From Nitrospirota bacterium (GTDB lineage: Bacteria; Nitrospirota; Thermodesulfovibrionia; Thermodesulfovibrionales; Dissulfurispiraceae): a stretch of 41,028 nt of DNA. Under the pieces are notes generated by a model. It was not told the origin of the DNA. It ran no database searches and worked only from the letters and a program-made list of their open reading frames with translations. A program made the position numbers and the translations under genes. The DNA is taken from positions 1 to 41,028 of the forward strand of contig JAJZPZ010000013.1 of the NCBI GenBank assembly GCA_021847795.1, written 5' to 3'. Positions within the stretch are counted from its first letter, which is position 1; the number at the start of each line of letters is the position of its first letter. Positions 17,425-28,305 of this stretch are shown piece after piece.

Positions 17425-18435
17425 TTATTGTATGCCGGAGGCCTTCCAATAGGCCCTGATTTTATCCTTTAAAGACTTGGGCAGCGGGACATAAATCAAT
17501 TCTTTTGCTTTCGCATCGCCGTTATTGAATACCCAATCAAAAAACTTTACGGCCTTCATGTTGGCGTCTTTTTTCTCCTTTGCGAGAAGGATAAACGTCG
17601 CTCCCGCAATCGGCCACGAGTTTTTCCCAGGAGTATTGGTAAGCCACACGAAGAAATCCTTGCCCGGATCAAAGTCGCCTGTCGCGGCAGCCTCTTCGAA
17701 GGAGTTGAAGCTCGGCGACACGAAGCTTCCCGCCTTATTCTTGAGCTGTGTAGAGGCAAGCCTGTTCTGCTTGGCATAGGCAAATTCCACGTAGCCGATG
17801 GCATTGGGGGTCTGCTTGACATAATTCGCTACTCCCTCGTTGCCTTTTCCGCCGATCCCAACAGGCCACTTAACGGACTTGCCTTCACCTACCTTGTCCT
17901 TCCACTCGGTGCATGTCCCGCTCAGATAATTGGTAAAAATAGCTGTCGTTCCTGACCCATCTGATCTGTGAACAACTATGATCGCGCTGTTCGGCAGGTT
18001 GAGCCTGGGATTTGTCTTTTTGATCATAGGATCGCTCCAGTACTTTATCTCTCCGAGATAGATCATGCAAAGGGATTTCGAGTCAAGTTTGAGTTCGCCC
18101 TCCTTAATGCCCTGGATGTTCACAACCGGAACGACCCCGCCGATAACTGCAGGGAACTGAATGAGATTATCTTTTTTAAGCTCCCTGGGCTCCATCGGGT
18201 CATCGGAGGCGCCGAAATCCACCGTTCTGTCGGTAATCTGCCTGACTCCTCCCCCTGAGCCGATCGAACCGTAATTTACCCTTATCCCCGAAGCTTTCGC
18301 GTAGTTGTACGCCCATACCCGATAGAGCAGAGCGGGAAACGTCGCCCCCGCTCCGTTCAGCATTTCTTCCGCCTGTGCAGTCGAAAACGCCAGTATGAGC
18401 GCCAAAACCAAAAGAGCACTGCAAACCGTCTTCAT
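17425..18435 (-). CDS. pstS: Phosphate-binding protein PstS-like
   Basis: [47 protein letters not shown]...VNYGSIGSGGGVRQITDRTVDFGASDDPM; VHRSDGSGTTAIFTNYL. Confidence 0.92.
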   Translation of the reverse strand: MKTVCSALLVLALILAFSTAQAEEMLNGAGATFPALLYRVWAYNYAKASGIRVNYGSIGSGGGVRQITDRTVDFGASDDPMEPRELKKDNLIQFPAVIGGVVPVVNIQGIKEGELKLDSKSLCMIYLGEIKYWSDPMIKKTNPRLNLPNSAIIVVHRSDGSGTTAIFTNYLSGTCTEWKDKVGEGKSVKWPVGIGGKGNEGVANYVKQTPNAIGYVEFAYAKQNRLASTQLKNKAGSFVSPSFNSFEEAAATGDFDPGKDFFVWLTNTPGKNSWPIAGATFILLAKEKKDANMKAVKFFDWVFNNGDAKAKELIYVPLPKSLKDKIRAYWKASGIQ

Positions 18436-20705
18436 AATCCTCCCCCCTTTTTATGATTCACTTTTCCATCCAGGATTTCCCGCACTTTACTCAAGAGTTC
18501 ATGCGGCGATACGGGTTTTGAGATAAAACTCAGACCTTCCTCAATAATACCCTTGCCGGTGAGGACATCTCCGGTGTAGCCGCTGGAAAAAATGACCTGG
18601 ATATCAGGCCTCGTCTTTTTGATCTCAGTATAGACTTCCATGCCGTTCTTCTTCGGCATGATGACATCAAGGAGAAGAAGCTGCACATGATCTTTATGTT
18701 CTTCAAACCTGCGGAGAGCATCTTCTCCATCTACCGCTTCTATCACCCTGTACCCGAAACTCTCGAGTGCCGTCCTGCTGAATTGCCGCACCTGCACGTC
18801 GTCCTCTATGACAAGTATGGTCTCTGTGCCGCCCTTGAGAACAGGGACCTCCCTGCTCTCGCCCGTGCAGGCTTCTGACTGGATCAAGGGCAGGTATATG
18901 CGAAATGTCGTTCCACTCTCTTTTTCGCTGTAGACATTAATATAGCCGCCATGCTGCTTGACAATGCCGTACACAATCGAAAGGCCGAGACCCGTTCCTT
19001 TTCCCACTTCTTTGGTGGTGAAAAAGGGCTCGAATATCTTTTGTTTTGTCTCTTCATCCATGCCGGTCCCTGTATCGGTTACGGAAATCAGCGCGTATTT
19101 TCCGGGCTCTCCATATCCATGGGCCTTTACATATTCATCGTCCATTTCCGCCAGGCCGGTTTCAATGATCAGTTGCCCTCCTCTGGGCATGGCATCTCGC
19201 GCATTCGTGACAAGATTCAGCAAAACCTGCTCTATCTGACCGCTGTCAGCCATTGCGATGAGATTTTCACCTTTCAGTACGGCTTTGAACTCAATGTCCT
19301 CGCTGATGACCCTCGACAGGATCTTTTTCATTTTGATGATGAGTTCGGAGAGGTCTGCCGGTTTCGAGGATCTCATCTGTTTCCGACTGAAGGCAAGGAG
19401 TCCTTGCGATAAATTGGCCGCCTTTTCCGCTGCTGAAACCATCTGATCCAAATAGCCCCGTGATCGGCTGTCTTCATCCATGTCCATCTGCAGCAGACCT
19501 CCAAAGCCTATGATTGCGGTGAGCATATTGTTGAAGTCGTGGGCAACACCTCCCGCAAGACGTCCGACGGATTCCATTTTCTGGACTTGCAACAGCTGCG
19601 CTTGAAGTTTTTGGTGCCGTTCCTCCTGCTCGTCCATTTCGACAATCATTTTGTTGAACGCTGATGCAAGCGTTCCTATCTCATCGCCCGGTGCAATTTC
19701 CAGGAGCCTCTGTTCGCTTGGCTTATTGGGGAACTCCTCCATATGCCTTGCTATTGCCGTAAGCGGCTGCATGAACCGCCTCATTACTACCCATACCATG
19801 AGAAGCACAACAGCAGTACCGGCAAGTATCCCTAAGGTCACATAGCGCCTGACCTTGTGAAAAGGGGCGTAAGCCTCGTCAAGGGGATAATGAATCGCGA
19901 GAAACCAGTCCGTCGACTGCAGGCGTTTATATGAGGCAAGCACAGGCACACCGTTCGAGGCGATCGTTTCATCACTCGCCGCAATGCCTGTCAGCGCTTT
20001 GTCGAGAAGTTTGTTGAGACCGGAGGGCACCGCGTTGCTCTTTATGATATCCTCCTGGTCCGGATGCATGATTATTGTTCTGTCGTTCGAAACAAGAAAA
20101 ACATAACCAGTCTTTCCGATATTGATTCTCCCCAGATGGGCAAGGAAGTTGTTCCCTGTCAAGTCGAAGCTCCCCCCGAGTATCGCCAGGACATTTCCCG
20201 TCCTGTCGAAAACAGGTGCGGTGATAATAATCGCCCGGGCACCGGACGCATGGGCGGAGGAGTACGGCTTGGAAATATACGGCTCTTTTGAAGCTATCGC
20301 TTTTTTATAAAACTCCCGGAAAGAAATATCCTCCCCCTTCCGATTGGGCAGGTACGGGCTTTCCGCAATCGGTCTGCCCTCTTTCGAAATTAGGAAAATG
20401 CCGTTGTCGAACATGGACAGCAGGCTGGGCTTGCTGTCAAGGAATCTCCGGGCCTGCCCGGGATCGGTCAGCGCCTGATGGGGCAATCTGGCCGCGCTGG
20501 CGATCAACGCGCTCTGGATAAGGGATATCTCGTCGTCAAGACTTTTGGCCAGGGATGAGGCAAGCGTAAACTGCTGATCGGATATCGCCCTCTTGAACTC
20601 GCGTTCCAGGTAGGACATGATGAAATGGATCAGGACAGCGACGAAAATGACGAACAGGGCCGAAACAGCAAGCGCCATTCTTGTCTTAAGACTAAGCTTT
20701 TTCAT
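18432..20705 (-). CDS. Hybrid sensor histidine kinase (Cache-HAMP-HisKA-HATPase-REC)
   Basis: Periplasmic Cache-like region, [16 protein letters not shown]-box, [14 protein letters not shown]-box, C-terminal receiver [17 protein letters not shown]. Start moved to [10 protein letters not shown]. Confidence 0.88.
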   Translation of the reverse strand: MKKLSLKTRMALAVSALFVIFVAVLIHFIMSYLEREFKRAISDQQFTLASSLAKSLDDEISLIQSALIASAARLPHQALTDPGQARRFLDSKPSLLSMFDNGIFLISKEGRPIAESPYLPNRKGEDISFREFYKKAIASKEPYISKPYSSAHASGARAIIITAPVFDRTGNVLAILGGSFDLTGNNFLAHLGRINIGKTGYVFLVSNDRTIIMHPDQEDIIKSNAVPSGLNKLLDKALTGIAASDETIASNGVPVLASYKRLQSTDWFLAIHYPLDEAYAPFHKVRRYVTLGILAGTAVVLLMVWVVMRRFMQPLTAIARHMEEFPNKPSEQRLLEIAPGDEIGTLASAFNKMIVEMDEQEERHQKLQAQLLQVQKMESVGRLAGGVAHDFNNMLTAIIGFGGLLQMDMDEDSRSRGYLDQMVSAAEKAANLSQGLLAFSRKQMRSSKPADLSELIIKMKKILSRVISEDIEFKAVLKGENLIAMADSGQIEQVLLNLVTNARDAMPRGGQLIIETGLAEMDDEYVKAHGYGEPGKYALISVTDTGTGMDEETKQKIFEPFFTTKEVGKGTGLGLSIVYGIVKQHGGYINVYSEKESGTTFRIYLPLIQSEACTGESREVPVLKGGTETILVIEDDVQVRQFSRTALESFGYRVIEAVDGEDALRRFEEHKDHVQLLLLDVIMPKKNGMEVYTEIKKTRPDIQVIFSSGYTGDVLTGKGIIEEGLSFISKPVSPHELLSKVREILDGKVNHKKGGGL

Positions 20706-20946
20706 TGATAGCCATTTGCTCAGGTTTGCGATGTTGTCGTGCCTTATTACAGTATCTGAACAGAGCAACCATCTTTATTGCCGTCTGTTCATAGGAAAGT
20801 GTACAGCAAAAATATTACAATACAATGAATACATTATTACATTTTTCGTAATATCGGAGGATAAAAACCGAGGGCACCAAAAAGAATATTGCAAGGAATA
20901 TCGCGAGCAGGTGGATTAAGAAATATCCGCGCAAAAATACCTCTTT

Positions 20947-21666
20947 TTATATCTCAGCATCCATGTAATAGCCGATTCCCCTTTTCGTTTTTATATATCT
21001 CGGATTTGCAGGGTCGTCCTCGACTTGCATGCGCAATCTCCTGACATGCACATCGACTGTCCTCGGCTCTACGAATGCCTCACCTTCCCATATGGCATCG
21101 AGGAGTTGATTACGGCTGAATACCTTGCCCCTGTTGTCCACAAAGTAGAGGAGCAGTCTGAACTCTCTTGCGCTGAGATTCAGAGGCACTCCTTTTTTAT
21201 AAACCTCGCAGGTCCCCCTATTGACCACAAGATTTCCTATACGAACCGGCGTCTCATAAGCCCCTTTATCCACCGGCCTCTCAAGTGTCCTCCTCAGGAC
21301 GGCCTTCACGCGCGCTGCAAGCTCTCGTGGGTTGAAAGGCTTGGTAATATAATCATCGGCGCCGATTTCCAGTCCGAGTATCCTGTTGTCGTCCTCTGTT
21401 TTTGCCGTAATCATGATTATGGGCAGGTCCTCGGTTTTCGGATCCTTCCTGAGCATGCGGCAGAGATCAAACCCCTGGATGCCGGGGAGCATGAGATCAA
21501 GGACAATGAGACCGTAATGCTCGTTCTGGATCTTTCTCAGAGCCTCCTCACCGTCCGGAGCAGATGAGACTTCAAAGCCTTCCCTCTCAAGATTGTAACA
21601 GACAAGGTCAACGATGTCGGGCTCGTCGTCGATCACCAATATTTTTTTTGCATTCACATTATACAT
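20947..21666 (-). CDS. OmpR/PhoB-family response regulator
   Basis: ILVIDDEPDIVDLVCYNLEREGF, LIVLDLMLPGIQGFDLCR, GADDYITKPF, winged-helix SAREFRLLLYFVDNRGKVFSRNQLLDAIW. Confidence 0.92.
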   Translation of the reverse strand: MYNVNAKKILVIDDEPDIVDLVCYNLEREGFEVSSAPDGEEALRKIQNEHYGLIVLDLMLPGIQGFDLCRMLRKDPKTEDLPIIMITAKTEDDNRILGLEIGADDYITKPFNPRELAARVKAVLRRTLERPVDKGAYETPVRIGNLVVNRGTCEVYKKGVPLNLSAREFRLLLYFVDNRGKVFSRNQLLDAIWEGEAFVEPRTVDVHVRRLRMQVEDDPANPRYIKTKRGIGYYMDAEI

Positions 21667-21768
21667 ACAATATCAGGCACAGCAAATGAAGACACGCATC
21701 TCTTTGCTTAGAGGAGACGTGGTGTTTTGGTATTTTCGGCAGCAATCTTGAAGCCATATACGTCTCCC

Positions 21769-22578
21769 TTATTTCTTACGGTTCAGGACAAATCCCAGTA
21801 TCTTCTCCTTCGGAAGAAACTGGATTGCCTTCCTAACGTCATCCGTCGAGGTTTTTCCAGCCTGCACAACGATAATTACCTGATCTACAAGAGGGGCGAA
21901 CGTCAGGACGTCCGCTCCGGTAAGAATGGGGGGGGCATCGAAAATTATATACCGCTCAGGATAACGCCCTTTCATGTCGGATATGAGTTCTTTCATACGC
22001 GGAGATCCGAGGATCTCTGCGCTTTCCTGAAAAGAACGCCCCCCGGAAATCAGAGTCATTTTCTCAACCCCCGGCCAGGTGATTAACTCTGAAACAGGCA
22101 AGCCGTCCGCAAGATAATTTATCAATCCCTTTTCACCGGCGCATCCCAGGTATTTATGGATACTCTGCTTTCTCAGGTCGCCATCAACCAGTAAAACCGT
22201 ATTCTGGAACTCACGGGCAAAGGTGAATGCAAGATTGATGGCTGTGAGAGTTTTCCCCTCGCCCGGCTGGGCGCTGGTAACCATAATCGTGTTGCTTCCG
22301 GCGCCCTTGGTCCGCTGCAGGATCTGCGTGCGCAGGACACGGTAAGCCTCAGCCTCCGGAACATTGTCCAGATAAGCCAGGCAACGGTTCCCGGCGATAA
22401 ACCCCGGATCCAGGTGAATAGCCCGTGATTGAGAATACATCGGCGATATCCATCCGGCCTTTTCCTTATCCTTCTCCTCAGGATCGTTCTGCAAGGAGAG
22501 CACAGGCGTTTCTTTAAATGTTCTCTTGTCATGCCTTTTATTAAATAGTGTCACCGCTTCCTTAATTTTATGTATCAT
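21769..22578 (-). CDS. CpsD/CapB-like (XrtA-type) tyrosine autokinase or ParA-like ATPase
   Basis: VTSAQPGEGKTLTAINLAFTFA Walker A, TVLLVDGDLRKQSIHKYLG Walker A', YIIFDAPPILTGAD Walker B. Confidence 0.85.
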   Translation of the reverse strand: MIHKIKEAVTLFNKRHDKRTFKETPVLSLQNDPEEKDKEKAGWISPMYSQSRAIHLDPGFIAGNRCLAYLDNVPEAEAYRVLRTQILQRTKGAGSNTIMVTSAQPGEGKTLTAINLAFTFAREFQNTVLLVDGDLRKQSIHKYLGCAGEKGLINYLADGLPVSELITWPGVEKMTLISGGRSFQESAEILGSPRMKELISDMKGRYPERYIIFDAPPILTGADVLTFAPLVDQVIIVVQAGKTSTDDVRKAIQFLPKEKILGFVLNRKK

Positions 22579-22609
22579 TAAAACCGCTCCTTTCAACCCG
22601 ACTTTTTAT

Positions 22610-24181
22610 TTACATCCCCAGATGCCTTGCAGCGCGCGCCCAGAGGACATCCAGATCCATCACAAAGAAATGAACGATCAGTACAAGGACTATCAGCAGG
22701 AGAACAACTGTACCGGCCATTACTTTCATACGGCTCTTCTTACGCAGCTCATCCTCCAAGGTGGCAATCTCCGGGATCTCTGCAAGGACAGGGAAAATGA
22801 AAGACGCCGCCAGGTCTTCGGACCGGCGCGCAGAGCGGTCGGAAGTCTCCTGCAGCGCTGCCGTCCCTACCCCCATGCTTATACCGATAACAAGCCCGAT
22901 CAGGAGAACAGCGGGCCGGTTAGGTTTTACCGGCTTCTCCGGGAGCCTGGCCGGATCAATCAACGTAAAACGCTCCCCCATCTGTTCTTTTTCAAGTCCA
23001 TGGGCCACCTTGGCTTCCATAAACTTTTTCATAAGATCGTCATACTTGGCCTGTGTATTGTTTCTTTCGACCATCAGGGTCTTGTATCCCTCTTCCACTC
23101 GGGGGGACATTTCCAGCCTTTGCCGGTACTCGTCCTTCTTCTTATCAAGTTCCCCGATCTGTCGTTTGACAGACTTGATTTCCGACTGAACGCCGGCTAA
23201 CTGTGTGGCAAGCGAGACATAGGCAGGGTTGTCCGGTTTCTCCACAACCGCTGGTTGACTTTCCTTGGATTGAAGCCTTTTTTCAAGCTCGGCGATCTCA
23301 AATCTTGTCTTGACCACGTCAGGATATTCGTCAGAATACCGGGACTTTAAGCTGCCAAGCATAACCCTCAGTTCCTTCAACCGTTCTTTGTCCTGATTTG
23401 TCGTATCAGGCGCTATAGTCGCCAATTCGGCCTGCAGACTGCTCTCTCTTTCACGAAGTGTACGGAGTTGGTCGTTCAACTGGTTGTAATTCCTCTCGCT
23501 CCAGTCCAGTGTCTGAAGGTTGAACTGAAAGAGTTCTGGCAGGGCGCGAGGATTTTTTTCCTTATAGATGGCTATTTTTCTCTCTAATTCAGCCAGGTCA
23601 GCCTGGACAGACTTCATTTCCTCCTCCAGGAATTTTGTTGTGCCTTCCGTCTGCTGACCCACAACTTTGACATTCTCCTCCAGATAAAGAGAAGCGAGGA
23701 CATTGGCGACCTGCTGCACAACCAAGGGATTTTGCCCTTCATAAGATATGGTAAATGCGATAGTTGCAAGAGTTTTTTGCCCTGTCCGGCGGTCTACCAC
23801 GTCCGCCATGATGGTATCAAACTTGATATCCTTTTTTCGCATATTCTCGATGATTTCCTCTTTTGTCAACTTGTTGCGTTTATCAGCATACAGGTTGAAA
23901 CGGTCGATGACCTCCCCAAGCCGTGCCGCACTCATGATCCGCTGGTTGATGGACTGCAAACGCTGTTCAGCATAACTCGTCACGGTCGCCATGACATAGT
24001 CCCGCGATATCTCCTGTTCTTCAATGAGTATAGTGGATGTGGAACGATACACAGGTTTCCAGACCAGGAGCACCAGCACCGAGAGCAGGAAGGCGGCGAG
24101 CGCCGGTGCGATAAGCCCCCATCGCCGCCTCTTGATTATTTTGGCGACGTCTTCGATTGTTATTGATTCAATTTGTTCCAT
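22610..24181 (-). CDS. GumC/Wzz-family polysaccharide chain-length determinant
   Basis: N- and C-terminal TM helices, long coiled coil, ARLPEKPVKPNRPAVLLIGLVIG. Confidence 0.88.
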   Translation of the reverse strand: MEQIESITIEDVAKIIKRRRWGLIAPALAAFLLSVLVLLVWKPVYRSTSTILIEEQEISRDYVMATVTSYAEQRLQSINQRIMSAARLGEVIDRFNLYADKRNKLTKEEIIENMRKKDIKFDTIMADVVDRRTGQKTLATIAFTISYEGQNPLVVQQVANVLASLYLEENVKVVGQQTEGTTKFLEEEMKSVQADLAELERKIAIYKEKNPRALPELFQFNLQTLDWSERNYNQLNDQLRTLRERESSLQAELATIAPDTTNQDKERLKELRVMLGSLKSRYSDEYPDVVKTRFEIAELEKRLQSKESQPAVVEKPDNPAYVSLATQLAGVQSEIKSVKRQIGELDKKKDEYRQRLEMSPRVEEGYKTLMVERNNTQAKYDDLMKKFMEAKVAHGLEKEQMGERFTLIDPARLPEKPVKPNRPAVLLIGLVIGISMGVGTAALQETSDRSARRSEDLAASFIFPVLAEIPEIATLEDELRKKSRMKVMAGTVVLLLIVLVLIVHFFVMDLDVLWARAARHLGM

Positions 24182-24212
24182 GAAAAGTCCTTTCTTTTTA
24201 TTCTGCTGAACA

Positions 24213-25442
24213 CTACTCTAAAAAGGGATATTGAATATTGAGGCGAATAGAGAAAAGATGTCTGTTCGCCGAACTGTGCGATGCCTGATTGTCAACCATG
24301 GTATATTCGTACGATGCCTCTGAGGCCATATCTTTTGAGAATTCGTAACGAATCCCGGGGTTGATGCGGAAAGTCCACTGGTTGATAACCTGTGCGGAAA
24401 ACTCCGAAGCAGCAGACTTTAACGTGTAATAGCCGGATGAGAAAAGGGCCGACAACTCATACGTGAACCGATAGCGGGTTGAGAGCGTCAGGTAATTGCG
24501 CTCCGCTGCCCCGTTAAGACCGTACGCCGGTGTAATATCCCTGGTGCAGGTGAGATCACCGTTACTGCGTTCTCCCTTGTAATTCAGTGATGCACTTCCC
24601 ACCCAGCCAAAGCCGCCGTTTTTAACCTGTTCTTTATGCAACTCGTAACCGAGCAGAATTGGAAATCCAAAGAAAAAATCGTAGACGGGCACTTGCCTTG
24701 TTACAGATATGTCCGACCACGTATGCCGGACACCAACGTCGACAAGGACGCTCCAGATTTCATCGAGATCCCGTGAAAAGCCCACAGTGCCCGTAATGCT
24801 ATCGATCCGGGAATCCGGATAAGAATAAGAGCTGTACCCCACGTTCGTTCTTCCTTTCGTAGCCGGGAAGTGTTTGCCCAGATCATAGACTAGCCCTGCG
24901 TTGACATCATGGGATGTATTGCCAAGATATCTTGGATCATCATAAGAGTCCCTGCCGTAACTGTAAGACACCCCCGCCGCTGTTTTTTCAGTTAACTGAT
25001 AATCGGCAGAAAGGGATGAAGTGATATGGTTCCAGGGCGCCGTTGCCATAACAATACCAGTCGTCCCGACATCCAGGGTTGGATTGGAACTCCTTGAGTA
25101 CCCACCCTCGGCTGAAATGTTGAACAGGGGCGTGGCAGCATACTTGAATTTACCGTCGTACATCTGGTCTGTCGCACTGAGAGCCCGGTTATCGGCATAC
25201 TCAAGCCGGTCGAGGCGAACCGACAGGTCCGTATCGAGGCGCTCGGTCCGGTTCACCATTTCAACACCCGGGGAAAGGGTAGTAACAAAATCTCTCTTGA
25301 TACTGCTTGGCGAGAATAAGACGTTGCTGTTGTATTCCTCTTTGACGGAGAGGGACGGAACAATACGAAACTCGTTCCCCCAGGCAAACGCCGGACAGGT
25401 GATCAGGAGAAGAACAACAAGGTGGATCAGCCAATGCCTCAT
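24213..25442 (-). CDS. Outer-membrane beta-barrel protein of the exopolysaccharide locus
   Basis: Signal peptide; alternating beta-strand pattern, FRIVPSLSVKEEYNSNVLFS start, C-terminal FSIRLNIQYPFLE. TGATG overlap with the export gene. Confidence 0.75.
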   Translation of the reverse strand: MRHWLIHLVVLLLITCPAFAWGNEFRIVPSLSVKEEYNSNVLFSPSSIKRDFVTTLSPGVEMVNRTERLDTDLSVRLDRLEYADNRALSATDQMYDGKFKYAATPLFNISAEGGYSRSSNPTLDVGTTGIVMATAPWNHITSSLSADYQLTEKTAAGVSYSYGRDSYDDPRYLGNTSHDVNAGLVYDLGKHFPATKGRTNVGYSSYSYPDSRIDSITGTVGFSRDLDEIWSVLVDVGVRHTWSDISVTRQVPVYDFFFGFPILLGYELHKEQVKNGGFGWVGSASLNYKGERSNGDLTCTRDITPAYGLNGAAERNYLTLSTRYRFTYELSALFSSGYYTLKSAASEFSAQVINQWTFRINPGIRYEFSKDMASEASYEYTMVDNQASHSSANRHLFSIRLNIQYPFLE

Positions 25443-26116
25443 CAGGGAACGACGACAACGTCACCCCGTTTGAGCCTTATGTTCTGCTCGAGACGCTTCC
25501 CTCCAACAACCTCGTCGTACTCGAAGGGAAACAGAGTGGTCTTATTTTTTTCCTTACGGAACACCTTGATCCTGTTTCTTTTTGCAAAGGGATTCACCCC
25601 TCCGGCAGTGGCAAGGGCCTGCAGGACGTCGACATTGGTATTCATCACGAACCGGCCTGGAGCGTTCACTCGGCCGACAACGTAAATGATCAGGCTGTTG
25701 ACCTGCCTTACCTCTAAAGACAAGACGGCCCCGGGGACATACCGGGCAAGCTTTGCTTCTATCTCAGCTTTAAGTTGTGAGGCCGACCTCTCTGCAGCCT
25801 GTATGTCTCCGATCAGAGGGAATGAGATAGCGCCATCCGGCCGCACAACACACAAGCGGGTTAAGGCATCATCCTTCCATACAGAAATACTCAGTTCATC
25901 TCCGGCCCCGATCAAATAACCCTCTTCATCAGGCGCGGACAGTGAAACTGCATCAGGAGCAGCCCCCTCAGACATCGATAGTGCTGTTGCAGGAGACCCG
26001 GCATTCCCGCTTCCAGCCCATGAAAGAACCGGAAGCGGTACCCCGAGCATTCCGGCCATCATCACGACCAATAGTTTTCTCAGCATCTCTCTTCCATTCC
26101 TCCGGTAAATCATCAA
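25442..26116 (-). CDS. Wza-like polysaccharide export protein
   Basis: YLIGAGDELSISVWKDDALTRLCVVRPDGAISFPLIGDIQAAERSASQLKAEIEAKL; VIYVVGRVNAPGRFVMNTNVDVLQALATAGG. Confidence 0.88.
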   Translation of the reverse strand: MMIYRRNGREMLRKLLVVMMAGMLGVPLPVLSWAGSGNAGSPATALSMSEGAAPDAVSLSAPDEEGYLIGAGDELSISVWKDDALTRLCVVRPDGAISFPLIGDIQAAERSASQLKAEIEAKLARYVPGAVLSLEVRQVNSLIIYVVGRVNAPGRFVMNTNVDVLQALATAGGVNPFAKRNRIKVFRKEKNKTTLFPFEYDEVVGGKRLEQNIRLKRGDVVVVP

Positions 26117-26236
26117 ACGAATCCTTTTTGACTCATGATGATACTATAAAATCCGTTACCGTTTTATTAAATGAATGTTAACTTTATGTTTCAAGGGGAC
26201 AGCGACCCAGGAATGCGCACAAAAAGAAAGTATAGG

Positions 26237-28231
26237 CTAATGAATCCCGGACAAGGCCTTCTCAGCCTCGTCCTTCCCGGGGAAACCGACTTTGGAAACC
26301 AGGGCAGTCTTGAGATATCCCTTTGCCTTTTCAGAATTGCCGGACCGTAAATAGGCCATACCAAGATGATAATTGATAACAGGATTCCCTGCATTCCTGG
26401 CCTGGGCCTTCCCCAGCCACTCAATGGCCTGATTTACTTCGCCTCTTCGATAATAAATCCAGCCGAGGGTATCGGATATGGACGGATTCTCGTGACTGAG
26501 GGCCTGGGCCTTCTGAGCCAGGACCAAGGCCCTGTCAAGGTCCTTTTTCCCTCTGCCGTATTCACTCAAAAGGTAGGCCAGGTCATTCGTTGAGCTCCAC
26601 AAATCCGGCTGAACCCGCTGCAGATGCTCCAGTTCGGCAATGGCCCTGTCCCATTTTTTCTGCGCAATGTACATGGCACTCAGCTTCACATAGCTTAAAG
26701 GATGATTGGGGACACGCCTCTTTATATCCGTGTACTCCCCCTCCGCTCTCTTAAAGTCGCCTGCAAGCACCATGAGATCTCCCAGGTCGGCCCGGACTTC
26801 CAGATCTTTGGGACCGGCATCAAGAATCTTTCGATACTGGGCCTCTGCCTGCTTGAAATCCTTCTGCATTGCGTAGAGACGGCCCATGGCCCGAATTACG
26901 TCCCTTGAGTCCGGCGCAATTTTCAATGCACTCTGGAGAGTATCGAGGGCCAGGTTCATCTCCCTATTCATTGCATGGGCATCGGCGAGGCTGATGTAAC
27001 CCGGAATGAATTGCGGTCTCTCACTGATGACCGTCCGGAGCGATGAAACAGCCTTCACGCCTTCGTTCTTCCTGAGATCGATAATTCCCCTGATGTAATT
27101 GGCATCTACGTTCTTAGGGCTTTCCTTGATCACCTCATCCACATATTTTTTCGCTTTATCGGTATCCTGCCGCGAAAGGTAGAATTTCGCCAGAGAATTC
27201 TTCGTATGGATGATGTTCGGATTCGCCGCATCCCGCTCCAGTCCCAGACATTCCTGGAGGGTGGAAACAGCCTGGTCGGGACGGTTGGTGCTCAGATAAA
27301 GAGCGCTCAGGGCAAAACGGATCTGAAAGCTCTCCCCGTTCTGGCGTACTCCTTCCTTCAATTGCTGCTCAGCGTCGGCGGGCCTGTTTCTTGAAACGTA
27401 GAAGTTTGCCACCTGAATCCATCGTCCTTCTTTTTTCGGACCGGCCGATAAGAATGCCCTCAGGACTTCTGCGGCCTGTTGCTCTTTGCCGGATTCCCAG
27501 TAAATCCCGGCCAGGGCCAGGCGATGCTGAGCTGCATCAGGCTCTATCTCGACAACCTTTTGCAAAAGGCCCACTGCCTCATCCGTCTTTTTATGTTTGA
27601 GATAGAAATCAGCAAGAGTGAGATAAAGGGGAATCGATTTTCCGTTGGTCTTGAGCCCTTCACGCAAGGTTTTTTCGGCGTTCTGCGCCTCTACCTTTTG
27701 CGCATAAAGAGAAGCCAGTAGGAGGTAGCCGTCGGGTTTGCGGACCTCCCGCCCCACAACGGATTCCAGGAGTCGCAGCGCGCCGTCAATATTCTTCTTC
27801 TTCAGGAGAACAGCCCCCTTCAGGATGAGGGCGTCTTCGTTTTTTGGTTCGTTTTTTAAGATGAGGTCAGCCCTGTCCATCGCCTCATCCGCCTTCCCTG
27901 ATATTAACAGGAACTTGCCCAACTGGACCTGGGCGTCCCAATGCCGGGGTGAGAGTTCGATGGCTTTGGAGAAGCTCCCGTAGGCTCCCCCGGGATCCCC
28001 TGATTTCAACGCTACCATACCAAGCATGTAGTAGGCATCGGCATATTTCGTATCGATCTGGATGGCGTTCTTGAGTTCCAGTCTCGCCTTGATATAATCT
28101 CCTTTTTCATACAACGTTTTACCTTTATTGTAAAACTTGACCTTTTTCTGCTCAGGCCCGCTACAGGCCATTGTAATCAAAACAACCAGCACTGCGACAA
28201 TTCCTGTAAATATCCTCTGCTTCGCAAACAT
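26237..28231 (-). CDS. PrsT-like TPR-repeat lipoprotein
   Basis: Signal with lipobox-like VLITMACSG; many TPR units. Start moved to MFAKQRIF at 28231 (GGAGGG upstream). Confidence 0.85.
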   Translation of the reverse strand: MFAKQRIFTGIVAVLVVLITMACSGPEQKKVKFYNKGKTLYEKGDYIKARLELKNAIQIDTKYADAYYMLGMVALKSGDPGGAYGSFSKAIELSPRHWDAQVQLGKFLLISGKADEAMDRADLILKNEPKNEDALILKGAVLLKKKNIDGALRLLESVVGREVRKPDGYLLLASLYAQKVEAQNAEKTLREGLKTNGKSIPLYLTLADFYLKHKKTDEAVGLLQKVVEIEPDAAQHRLALAGIYWESGKEQQAAEVLRAFLSAGPKKEGRWIQVANFYVSRNRPADAEQQLKEGVRQNGESFQIRFALSALYLSTNRPDQAVSTLQECLGLERDAANPNIIHTKNSLAKFYLSRQDTDKAKKYVDEVIKESPKNVDANYIRGIIDLRKNEGVKAVSSLRTVISERPQFIPGYISLADAHAMNREMNLALDTLQSALKIAPDSRDVIRAMGRLYAMQKDFKQAEAQYRKILDAGPKDLEVRADLGDLMVLAGDFKRAEGEYTDIKRRVPNHPLSYVKLSAMYIAQKKWDRAIAELEHLQRVQPDLWSSTNDLAYLLSEYGRGKKDLDRALVLAQKAQALSHENPSISDTLGWIYYRRGEVNQAIEWLGKAQARNAGNPVINYHLGMAYLRSGNSEKAKGYLKTALVSKVGFPGKDEAEKALSGIH

Positions 28232-28305
28232 ACCTAACCCTCCACATTTTCCGTGGCTGCAATCAGAAGACAGCAACCATCGTGTGATATACTTTTCAAT
28301 TAATT

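Noticed and set aside
21713-21767. GGAGACGT...ACGTCTCC inverted repeat
   Set aside because: 8-bp arms separated by 39 nt with no T-tract or promoter context; could be chance.
22526-23200. 224-aa plus-strand ORF
   Set aside because: Overlaps the GumC/Wzz gene in antisense; no family signal.
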